This document shows, in pieces, positions 1-6,030 of a stretch of 26,637 nt of DNA. Under the pieces are notes generated by a model. That model worked only from the letters and a program-made list of their open reading frames with translations. It had not been told where the DNA came from and made no database searches. Source of the stretch: a virus; the IMG/VR virus record IMGVR_UViG_3300007513_001461, positions 1 to 26,637 of that record; one strand, written 5' to 3'. The translations under genes were made by a program, and so were the position numbers. How positions within the stretch are numbered: position 1 is the stretch's first letter; each line of letters begins with the position of its first letter.

Positions 1-2
1 CG

Positions 3-125
3 CTTGCAGAGGAACAGGGCATGAATAAAATGACCATTTCTCAATTGCGAGATCTTCTGGGTGCTGGACTTCGTGCAGCGGTTAATGATGGTCTTATCGG
101 AAATTCAACCGCCAAGTGGCAATAA
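3..125 (+). CDS. C-terminal end of an upstream phage head gene (partial)
   Basis: An open frame enters from the left edge and ends at TAA 123-125. The 40 visible residues start LAEEQGMNKMTISQ and finish with NSTAKWQ. The stop lies just before the SD of the capsid gene, so the two are probably co-transcribed. Genes directly upstream of a major capsid gene are usually a scaffold, protease or decoration protein, but too little is visible to choose. An internal ATG at 21 has a weak GAGGAA upstream, so a separate 34-residue protein is possible but less likely. Confidence 0.55.
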   Translation, partial: LAEEQGMNKMTISQLRDLLGAGLRAAVNDGLIGNSTAKWQ

Positions 126-136
126 GGGGGCATGTA

Positions 137-1129
137 ATGTCTAATTATCAAACAGGTTGGCTTGGCGCTGTTGATCCGGCACGCCGTGAAGCCTTCGAGC
201 GTGCAATGAACGTATCCAATGTTGGATCTGTTCTTATGCAGCAATATATTAACCGTGTTGTGCAGCAGCTTACATTGCGTGAGTTTGGTGCATGGGCAAC
301 TATGGACCATCGCGCTGGTTCTGGTTTGGCTTGTTATATTAACCGACGTACTGCTGGTGCAACTGGTGGTGAGTGGGTAACTGATACAGCTGTTCCGACC
401 GAAGAGACTGGTACATACGCACAGGTCGCGTTTAACTACAAGACCGCTGTTTCCCGTGGTAAGATTACCCGTAAAGCTCAAGCTGTTGGCGCGACTTACG
501 GTGATATTCTTGCTGGCGAAATTGCCGCTAAAGCCGAAGATATGGCTGCTTTGTTGGAAGCAACCATTATTAATGGTGATAGCTCGGTTACTGCTGCGGA
601 AATTGATGGCCTTCTGACCCAGATTGGCAATGTTTCCGGTCAAACTGTCGGTAATACGACGGCTGCGGCTGGAGATGACTTGACTTTGGCGAAGCTAGAT
701 CAGGCTATTGATAGGGTTAAGGGATCTGGCTCACGGTCAGATTGTATTATCCTCGGTAGCTTTGCGGGACTTCGTAAAGTTAATGCTGCATTGCAAGCAG
801 ACCAGCAGTTCAATGACGTAACTGAAATTGCTGCGGGTTTCCGAGTCCGTACATATGATGGTATTCCAATGGTCACCAGTACCGGCGTGAATGATACATA
901 TGTATGGAATGGAACTGACGACCGCATTACCGCTTTTACTGGTGGTACTACGACAGCGTTGTTTGTAATCAACAAACGGTATACTTGGATTGAGGAGCTT
1001 ACTCCAATGACAGTTATGCCGCTTGCGAAGGATTCAAGCCAGTACGACCAATTTGATATGTTCACCGACCTTGTTGTTCCGCTTGCGAACACAAATGGTG
1101 CAGCAATTCTTGGTGGTTTGTCGTTGTAA
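137..1129 (+). CDS. Major capsid protein, HK97 fold
   Basis: A 330-residue protein predicted to be the main shell subunit of the icosahedral head. The sequence has the look of HK97-fold coat proteins of siphoviruses and podoviruses. An N-terminal helical arm is followed by a beta-rich stretch with a TDTAVPTEET turn. A helix near residues 130-150 (GDILAGEIAAKAEDMAALLE) resembles the spine helix. The C-terminal part ends in a strand-rich P-domain and A-domain-like segment (GFRVRTYDGIPMVTSTGV, then LFVINKRYTWIEELTPM). I place the start at ATG 137, six bases after AAGGGGG at 124-130. An in-frame GTG at 116 lies inside the preceding gene and has no SD. Position, length and the adaptor gene downstream all fit. 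The family call is by recognition, not by a database search. Confidence 0.85.
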   Translation: MSNYQTGWLGAVDPARREAFERAMNVSNVGSVLMQQYINRVVQQLTLREFGAWATMDHRAGSGLACYINRRTAGATGGEWVTDTAVPTEETGTYAQVAFNYKTAVSRGKITRKAQAVGATYGDILAGEIAAKAEDMAALLEATIINGDSSVTAAEIDGLLTQIGNVSGQTVGNTTAAAGDDLTLAKLDQAIDRVKGSGSRSDCIILGSFAGLRKVNAALQADQQFNDVTEIAAGFRVRTYDGIPMVTSTGVNDTYVWNGTDDRITAFTGGTTTALFVINKRYTWIEELTPMTVMPLAKDSSQYDQFDMFTDLVVPLANTNGAAILGGLSL

Positions 1130-1153
1130 TACCTAGTCGGTAGAGCAATTTCG

Positions 1154-1193
1154 AAGCCCTCGTATGTAGCTTATCTGTTACATGCGGGGGCTT
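1154..1193 (+). terminator. Strong hairpin after the capsid gene (terminator or attenuator)
   Basis: Bases 1154-1168 (AAGCCCTCGTATGTA) pair with 1179-1193 (TACATGCGGGGGCTT) over 15 bp, with two G-U wobbles and a 10-base loop. The hairpin starts 25 bases after the capsid stop. The U-tract is poor (TTTGTGTT), so it may be a partial terminator that lowers downstream expression relative to capsid, or a 3' stabiliser of the capsid mRNA. It does not cover the next SD at 1211-1219. Confidence 0.7.
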
Positions 1194-1222
1194 TGTGTTA
1201 TGGTTCTATTAAGGGAGGGCTT

Positions 1223-1528
1223 ATGCCAGCAGTATCTTCTACTATTCCAGAAAGTTTCCAATTTGTAATGCGTAGGTATGACCGTAATCACCGATTAGCA
1301 TTTCGCTTTGTGTGTTACGGGGAAAATACAACGAGCAGGTCTATCAATGTAGATGGCGTTATTGCGCCGACATTGTTTCTTAATACCCAGCCAGCTCGCG
1401 ACAGGGCAAAGAAGATGGGCTGGAAGGATGAGACGGCATCGTTTCGTACGCCCAAGCAGCGAACAAGTATTGCAGGACCAGACAAGAAGGCTCCTCGGCG
1501 ACGCAAGCAGAGTAAAAAGGGTAAGTAG
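1223..1528 (+). CDS. Small basic protein between capsid and adaptor, unknown
   Basis: A 101-residue protein I do not recognise. It starts at ATG 1223, three bases after an excellent SD, AAGGGAGGG at 1211-1219. A TTG at 1193 would extend the frame but lies at the foot of the hairpin and has no SD. The first 70 residues are mixed (MRRYDRNHRLAFRFVCYG, then VIAPTLFLNTQPARDRAKKMGWKDE). The last 25 are very rich in Lys and Arg (KKAPRRRKQSKKGK), which would suit contact with DNA or a negatively charged surface. Its place between capsid and adaptor suggests a head-associated protein, but this is inference. Confidence 0.7.
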   Translation: MPAVSSTIPESFQFVMRRYDRNHRLAFRFVCYGENTTSRSINVDGVIAPTLFLNTQPARDRAKKMGWKDETASFRTPKQRTSIAGPDKKAPRRRKQSKKGK

Positions 1529-1530
1529 GC

Positions 1531-2118
1531 GTGGCGGTATTCACATCAGCTTTAAGGGTGCGTAATTTACTGGGTTTAGCCAGTGGTGTAACTGTTTACG
1601 ACGAGTTGCTCGAGACGCTGGTAGATGTAGCTGACTCTGTGATATTTGATGAAATTAACTTGCCGCTTACTAATGGTGCTAGGGTTGCGACGTATTCGGA
1701 ATCTTTTGATATACATACCGCAGGACAGAAAGATCTAGCAGTCAATTACACACCTCTTGTGAGTGTGGTGGCAATGACGTTTGGTGGCTCGAATGGGTCA
1801 CTTATTGGATCAGATGACTATTATATTACGGATTATGGGCAGGTCCGTTTGATCCCAGATGGTTCATACTATCCAGCAGGTCGTCAAATAGTACATATTA
1901 CATATACTGCCGGTTTTTCTCGTATCCCAAATGACTTGCGACATGCCGCAACACTTATAGCGGTGCATCATTTTAATGAGGGACCACATATAGGTTTTCA
2001 AACTGAAAAATTAGGAACCTATAATTATAAATTAGCGAATCTTGGGCAAGGTATTGGTATGCCTTCTATAGTAAATCGTATTTTGGCAAAATATAAGCGA
2101 GTATTTGCGCGACCGTAG
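1531..2118 (+). CDS. Head-tail connector adaptor, gp6-like
   Basis: A 195-residue protein resembling the head-tail adaptor family (HK97 gp6 / SPP1 gp15 type), which binds beneath the portal ring and extends the DNA channel. It begins with a short helical N-terminus (LRVRNLLGLASGVTVYDELLETLVDVADSVIFDEI). A beta region follows with the family's usual 'YTPLVSVVAMTFGG... DYYITDYGQVRLIP' pattern. After it comes VHITYTAGFSRIPNDLRHAATLIAVHHFNE, typical of the family's C-terminal helices. The start is GTG 1531, two bases after the previous stop, with purine-rich sequence upstream. In standard siphovirus order the stopper gene would come next. Here more than 3 kb of other genes intervene. Confidence 0.75.
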   Translation: MAVFTSALRVRNLLGLASGVTVYDELLETLVDVADSVIFDEINLPLTNGARVATYSESFDIHTAGQKDLAVNYTPLVSVVAMTFGGSNGSLIGSDDYYITDYGQVRLIPDGSYYPAGRQIVHITYTAGFSRIPNDLRHAATLIAVHHFNEGPHIGFQTEKLGTYNYKLANLGQGIGMPSIVNRILAKYKRVFARP

Positions 2119-2127
2119 GAGGTTTGC

Positions 2128-2454
2128 ATGTCATTTAGAATGGTAAAAAAAAGAAGGGCTGGCGATAAAGCGGTTGTTCATACGCCGTCTGAAATTGTCA
2201 GATGTGAGTTTGATGGACCACTAATTATTGCAAAGTGTAGCGGTACAAATGCTCGTCGGGCACTGGAAAAGCGTGGGTTTGTTTTGGCACCAGAGGCACC
2301 TAAAAAGTCAAAGCCAAAACCAAAGCCAAAGCCAAAACGTGCGCGTGATGAGGATGGTCAGTTTAAGGGTGATGATCCTTCTACACCGGATGTAGATGAA
2401 GCGTGGAAGCCGCCAAAGAAAAAGTCGGCTAAAAAGCCCACGAAGAAAAAATAA
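2128..2454 (+). CDS. Small protein with Lys/Pro-rich linker and DDPSTPDV motif, unknown
   Basis: A 108-residue protein starting at ATG 2128 after TAGGAGG, which includes the previous stop. Residues 1-58 form a compact region with beta-like strands (EIVRCEFDGPLIIAKCSG). A low-complexity stretch of alternating Lys and Pro follows (KSKPKPKPKPK). Next comes the segment DEDGQFKGDDPSTPDVDEAW, and then a second poly-basic tail rich in KK. From memory, similar 'D.G.FK.DDPSTPDVNEAW' segments occur in many small phage structural-region proteins of unknown role. I cannot confirm this here. It overlaps the next gene by one base (TAATG). Confidence 0.7.
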   Translation: MSFRMVKKRRAGDKAVVHTPSEIVRCEFDGPLIIAKCSGTNARRALEKRGFVLAPEAPKKSKPKPKPKPKRARDEDGQFKGDDPSTPDVDEAWKPPKKKSAKKPTKKK

Positions 2455-2693
2455 TGGCACAACTAGATACAAGCAATCCAAAGACAGTAGTTTCGGGCGT
2501 GCTAGTTGTATTAGCTTTAGTGGGCGGTGGTATTGGTGGCGGTTCTTTAATGGGATATACGATTGAGCCAGAATCAATTACCCAGTTGCGCGTAGATAAG
2601 GCCAAACTAGAAGTCCGGTTAGAGGTAATGGAAGACATTATTCAGGATTGCGAGACACTAGTTAAACATGCAAAACGTGAGGCTGCAAAATGA
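2454..2693 (+). CDS. Small inner-membrane protein with coiled coil, candidate i-spanin
   Basis: A 79-residue protein with one N-terminal membrane segment at about residues 11-36 (VVSGVLVVLALVGGGIGGG). A short charged helical region follows (ITQLRVDKAKLEVRLEVMEDIIQDCETLVKHAKREA) with coiled-coil spacing. It overlaps the lipoprotein-like gene downstream by four bases (ATGA). A membrane-anchored coiled-coil protein paired with an overlapping lipoprotein gene is the classic layout of two-component spanins, which fuse inner and outer membranes at lysis. The protein is short for an i-spanin, the glycine-rich helix is unusual, and the site among head genes is unexpected. A small holin-like or virion membrane protein is the alternative. 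Confidence 0.6.
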   Translation: MAQLDTSNPKTVVSGVLVVLALVGGGIGGGSLMGYTIEPESITQLRVDKAKLEVRLEVMEDIIQDCETLVKHAKREAAK

Positions 2694-3019
2694 GGGTGCC
2701 ATTAATAACTAAATTTGGTGGTGTTTTTATAGTTTTTGGTTTTGGGTTGCTATGTATTTCAGCGTTTTCTGGTTGTGATAACCAGCAGTCACATGCCAGC
2801 GAGCCGGTCTTGGAGGTCGAGGAGGACCAACAGGATGATAGTTATGGCATGGAGCAAATGACTGATTTAGAGCGTCGAATCCAACAGGTGCAGCAAAACG
2901 AATTACCAAAAGCGGCAATTAAGCAGACACCAAGAGAGATTGAGCTAGAGGCGGAATTGTCAGAATGTAAGAGTAAATTAAGTATTTTGATGTACTCCAA
3001 TTCGGATAATCCTAAATAA
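2690..3019 (+). CDS. Putative lipoprotein, candidate o-spanin partner
   Basis: A 109-residue protein with a Lys at position 8 followed by a hydrophobic stretch (FGGVFIVFGFGLLCISAFSG), then Cys29. This is a plausible lipoprotein signal with a relaxed lipobox (F-S-G-C, Phe at -3 instead of Leu). The predicted mature part is acidic (EPVLEVEEDQQDDSYG) and then helical with charged repeats (LERRIQQVQQNELPK, then EIELEAELSECKSKL). The gene overlaps its upstream neighbour by four bases, so translation is probably coupled. Overlap, membrane partner and lipobox support an outer-membrane spanin subunit, but spanin outer subunits are usually Pro-rich and this one is not. A moron lipoprotein for superinfection exclusion is another option. 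Confidence 0.6.
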   Translation: MRVPLITKFGGVFIVFGFGLLCISAFSGCDNQQSHASEPVLEVEEDQQDDSYGMEQMTDLERRIQQVQQNELPKAAIKQTPREIELEAELSECKSKLSILMYSNSDNPK

Positions 3020-3053
3020 TCAGCTTTATTTTTAGTTGTTTTCGGTTATATAA

Positions 3054-3079
3054 GGGTACGCGGTATGGACTGCGTATCT
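3054..3079 (+). promoter_or_regulatory. Hairpin abutting the SD of the dehydratase gene
   Basis: Bases 3057-3064 (TACGCGGT) pair perfectly, with one G-U, with 3069-3076 (ACTGCGTA) around an ATGG tetraloop. The stem can extend outward to 3054-3079 with more wobbles. The SD AGGAGGG (3080-3086) begins immediately after it and the GTG start follows at 3090. There is no U-tract, so it is not a standard terminator. It could influence ribosome access or mark a processing site at the start of the sugar-gene block. I found no convincing promoter in 3020-3056, though the stretch is AT-rich. Confidence 0.5.
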
Positions 3080-3089
3080 AGGAGGGATC

Positions 3090-4100
3090 GTGCGAGTATT
3101 GATTACTGGTGGAGCTGGGTTTATAGGTCATCACTTAATTCATCACATATTAAAACGTACAGATTGGGAAATAGTTTCATTAGATAGGCTGGATACATCG
3201 GGTACGCTTGGTCGTTTGGCCGAGGTTTTAGATTGTAATAAAGAGCAGTTGGTTCAGGATTGGCGAAGTAGGCTTCGGGTTGTGTGGCATGACTTAAAGG
3301 CTCCTGTCAACGATTATACGGCGGAGAAGATAGGTAAAATCGATTATGTGTTCCATCTGGCGGCGGGTTCTCATGTAGATAGAAGCATCGAGAATCCTAT
3401 GGAATTTGTAATGGATAATGTTGTTGGTACTTGCAATATTTTAGATTTTGCACGAAATCATTTATCCGATAGTCTCAAGTTGTTTCTTTATTTTAGTACA
3501 GATGAAGTATTTGGAACGGCCCCAGAGGGAGTCTTTTATAAAGAGGATGACCGTTATAAAAGTGGTAATCCATATTCGGCGACGAAGGCGGGCGCGGAAG
3601 AGTTGGCAATCGCATACGAGAATACTTACGGGATGCCAATTGTTGTTACCCATACAATGAATGTGTTTGGTAAAAGGCAGCACCCAGAGAAGTTTATTCC
3701 ACTAGTAATCAAGAGGGTTCGGGATGGAGAGAAGATCTATATACATTCCAATTCAGAGTGTACCAAAGCAGGATCTAGACATTATATCAGTGCAGACGAT
3801 GTGGCTGATGCAGTTCTATTTCTTGTAGATAATTTCAAGGTTGGCGAGAAATATAATATTGTTGGTAGACGAGAAACCGATAATTTAGAACTTTGCCAGA
3901 TCATTGCTGATATTATGAATGGAGAGTTAATCTACGAAATGGTAGATTTTCATTCGTCGCGACCGGGGCATGACTTAGGGTATGCTTTATGTGGCAATAA
4001 GATGCGAGAGTTGGGATGGGAACCAAGCAAGTCTCTCAATGATAGGTTGAGAGAAGTGATTGAGTGGACGTTAGAAAACAAACAGTGGCTAATGCAATGA
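3090..4100 (+). CDS. NAD-dependent nucleotide-sugar 4,6-dehydratase, RmlB-like
   Basis: A 336-residue short-chain dehydrogenase/reductase of the extended type, close in pattern to dTDP-glucose 4,6-dehydratase. That enzyme converts dTDP-glucose to dTDP-4-keto-6-deoxyglucose. Visible motifs are the Rossmann NAD-binding loop GGAGFIG (7-13), HLAAGSHVDRSIENP (89-103), and STDEVFG (136-142) with the Thr-Asp-Glu catalytic set. The YSATK segment gives Tyr162 and Lys166, and the C-terminal RPGHDLGYAL segment is typical of RmlB. Length matches the family. The start is GTG 3090 with SD AGGAGGG. It overlaps the next gene by ATGA. No RmlA, RmlC or RmlD is in the window, so the phage would draw on host sugar nucleotides or host later steps. 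The exact substrate (dTDP-, UDP- or GDP-sugar) cannot be fixed from sequence alone. Confidence 0.85.
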   Translation: MRVLITGGAGFIGHHLIHHILKRTDWEIVSLDRLDTSGTLGRLAEVLDCNKEQLVQDWRSRLRVVWHDLKAPVNDYTAEKIGKIDYVFHLAAGSHVDRSIENPMEFVMDNVVGTCNILDFARNHLSDSLKLFLYFSTDEVFGTAPEGVFYKEDDRYKSGNPYSATKAGAEELAIAYENTYGMPIVVTHTMNVFGKRQHPEKFIPLVIKRVRDGEKIYIHSNSECTKAGSRHYISADDVADAVLFLVDNFKVGEKYNIVGRRETDNLELCQIIADIMNGELIYEMVDFHSSRPGHDLGYALCGNKMRELGWEPSKSLNDRLREVIEWTLENKQWLMQ

Positions 4101-4825
4101 AAAAGAACGTTATATCAATCATTGGTGATCATTACGCGCAAGGGCCACGAGATTTGTGTGGTCTTAATAACCGATTATTCATAGAGCTATCAGAGCTTGA
4201 TCCTTCTACATGCTGGTCGGTATTAAGTCATGGTTCTCTTGGTGGAATTAAATCTGTTGTAAATAGCACAGCAGATGCCTTTGCAGACATGTTTTCTTAT
4301 GAGGCAGACCGGTATACTGCAATTATTTGGGTTGGCGTAGGTGAGTCGAAGAGTGGCGGTATCCCATTAGATGCGTGGGCGGGGATGCTGGACCATTTGA
4401 TCTGCATGGTGTATGCGGCAGATGTAGATCCGATCCTTATTCTTCCGGTGGTGCCGCCTCAAGAGTATGCAGATAAGAATTTAAGAAAATGGTGCAGGAG
4501 GGCACACAAGCTGGCAATTGAAGTTGCAAACAAAAGAGAAGTTAGAACTTTAGATTTGCCTCTTGGCCCAGATTCATTTGTAGACCTATATGCATTAAAA
4601 GCACGGACATACCAACAAATTGCAACAGAGTTGGGTCGTAGTTTTTTTGTTGGTTCTAAAAAACAACATTCTACACCAAGACTAGTTAGTGAGCCGGAAG
4701 TTATTTATAAGCATAAAAGTGCAAAGCCAGCCCCAACAAAACGAGTAGAGACTAACAATTCTGAAAATAGTGTTGCTATAATGCAGCCAGATAGAGTTCG
4801 AAGCAAAAGGAGTGCTCATGGATAG
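4097..4825 (+). CDS. SGNH-hydrolase-like protein with degenerate active site
   Basis: A 242-residue protein whose pattern suggests the SGNH/GDSL hydrolase fold, which in active members removes acyl groups from sugars or lipids. The segments would be block I NVISIIGDHYAQG, block II HGSLGGIKSVVN, block III IIWVGVGES, a strand LILPVVPP, and the final helix DSFVDLYALKARTYQQIATELG. The usual Ser of GDS is His here, the Asn of GxND is not visible, and the DxxH pair is replaced by DLYA. It would therefore be inactive, use other chemistry, or be a binding domain. The last 60 residues are a disordered basic tail. The start is ATG 4097, coupled to the dehydratase by ATGA. A GTG at 4064 lies deep in that gene and is unlikely. 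Fold assignment is tentative. Confidence 0.6.
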   Translation: MKKNVISIIGDHYAQGPRDLCGLNNRLFIELSELDPSTCWSVLSHGSLGGIKSVVNSTADAFADMFSYEADRYTAIIWVGVGESKSGGIPLDAWAGMLDHLICMVYAADVDPILILPVVPPQEYADKNLRKWCRRAHKLAIEVANKREVRTLDLPLGPDSFVDLYALKARTYQQIATELGRSFFVGSKKQHSTPRLVSEPEVIYKHKSAKPAPTKRVETNNSENSVAIMQPDRVRSKRSAHG

Positions 4826-5375
4826 GCCAACAATTATTGGTATAACAGACGGACCCATGCATCCAGATGCGGAATTAGTGCGTAAGGTTGATTTTGTAAT
4901 CTTTGGTGATTGGCCAAGTACGTTTGAGCCTCATAGAGTTGGTGAAGTTGCACCAAAGAATTGGCGACACTCACCATTGGTGGTCGCCAAAAAGAGCGTT
5001 GGTTCAAGACGATTGATTGGTGTGCATGTTTTCTGGGGGCCAGATAGTAAAGAATTATCTGAACTTATTTTGTCGGGCATTGCTGGCAGTACATCAGTAG
5101 TAGTCATTACGGGCAGTGGTGATGGTTCTGCGACTAAAGCAGCTAAAAAAATTGGAGCACTGGTTGAAATTGTTTCATCTGGTAGGCTTGTGATGGTGGC
5201 GTGTTTAGATGGGAAAGCCCAAATCAGTTATGAAAATGGCACGAAACCAAAGAAGGCAGCAAAATCCAAAACAAAAGCAAAGCCGCCCGTAAAAGAAATA
5301 GAGGTAGTAAAAAAAGATAATGAAACTGTTGTAGTCGTTGAGACTAAAGCAAAGACAGAAAATGATAATAAGTAG
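4818..5375 (+). CDS. Unknown protein with alpha/beta core and Lys-rich tail
   Basis: A 185-residue protein I do not recognise. It starts at ATG 4818 after AAAAGGAG, overlapping the previous gene by eight bases. An in-frame GTG at 4812 is part of the SD region and less likely. Residues 1-135 alternate strands and helices (TIIGITDGPMHPDAELVRKVDFVIFGDWP, then GSTSVVVITGSGDGSATKAAKKIGALVEIV), which gives a Rossmann-like impression. The rest is a low-complexity tail rich in Lys, Glu and Val, likely disordered. A similar basic tail occurs on the product of 2128-2454. Position inside the sugar-gene block suggests a linked role, but nothing in the sequence defines a reaction. Confidence 0.65.
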   Translation: MDRPTIIGITDGPMHPDAELVRKVDFVIFGDWPSTFEPHRVGEVAPKNWRHSPLVVAKKSVGSRRLIGVHVFWGPDSKELSELILSGIAGSTSVVVITGSGDGSATKAAKKIGALVEIVSSGRLVMVACLDGKAQISYENGTKPKKAAKSKTKAKPPVKEIEVVKKDNETVVVVETKAKTENDNK

Positions 5376-5997
5376 TGCACATCGAACATTTACAGTAAAG
5401 CGAATGACGGCGTTTGTTCTAGATGCGTCAGCAGCAGCAGCTACGATGAGTTTGACTAGACAACCTGTACGGGAATCAATGTTGCAGATTCGAGTGTATG
5501 GTGGTTCGGATAATACAGGTACGGTAACACTAGATGGTTTAGATAAGGATGGTTTAGCCATTAGTGAAACCATTACATTTGCTACTGGTGGTTATAAGCA
5601 GTCAGTTAATTTATATGTTTCAATTAATTCTGATGGGATTACGACAACGGGTTTAGCTGATGAGGCTACCAAACCAACAATAGAGATCAAGAGCTTGGGT
5701 CCAGACGGAAGCCTTCAAAATAAGCCATACAATGTAGTTGCAGGGTGGCCTATGTATATGGATAGGAGTAGGCCATCTAGGGCGGTTTGGAAGGGTGAGA
5801 GGTCGGGTTCTGCGGAAGAGGAGCCTGTGTTTGTTATGATCCAATGGTCGGACACATGGGCACCCCGAGAAGGTGATGTTCTGGTTGACGATTATAGTAG
5901 TGAACAGTTTGTAGTAACTGGTACACCAATGTTAGAAGGCTACAACCGCGTAAGCCATTATGAAGCGTGGGCGCAAAGGCGTCAGGGTTCAGTTTAA
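5362..5997 (+). CDS. Beta-rich virion protein with head-closure (stopper)-like C-terminus
   Basis: A 211-residue protein. Residues about 35-120 form a beta-sandwich-like domain. Its TVTLDGLDKDGLAISETITF segment resembles Ig-like or decoration domains of phage structural proteins. The C-terminal region, from VFVMIQWSDTWAPREGDVLVDD through FVVTGTPMLEGYNRVSHYEAWAQRR, resembles the small head-tail stopper family (SPP1 gp16 / HK97 gp7 type). In that family a 'GD.V..d...y.V.G.P' core and a final strand close the channel. This fits its place between adaptor and gp10-like genes. The start is uncertain: ATG 5362 overlaps the previous gene by 14 bases with only a weak SD, and ATG 5404 is an alternative. 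The fusion of the two parts is an inference. Confidence 0.6.
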   Translation: MIISSAHRTFTVKRMTAFVLDASAAAATMSLTRQPVRESMLQIRVYGGSDNTGTVTLDGLDKDGLAISETITFATGGYKQSVNLYVSINSDGITTTGLADEATKPTIEIKSLGPDGSLQNKPYNVVAGWPMYMDRSRPSRAVWKGERSGSAEEEPVFVMIQWSDTWAPREGDVLVDDYSSEQFVVTGTPMLEGYNRVSHYEAWAQRRQGSV

Positions 5998-6030
5998 TAA
6001 ATTAATGTAGCTTTACGCCTTGGAGGTGAC

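Noticed and set aside
41-643. A 200-residue minus-strand open frame opposite the capsid gene
   Set aside because: It lies wholly under a well-supported capsid gene, has no SD and a low-complexity Ser/Thr-rich composition typical of antisense shadow frames.
4064-4096. Upstream GTG start for the SGNH-like gene
   Set aside because: It would add 11 residues encoded inside the dehydratase. The ATGA overlap at 4097 is the standard coupled start.
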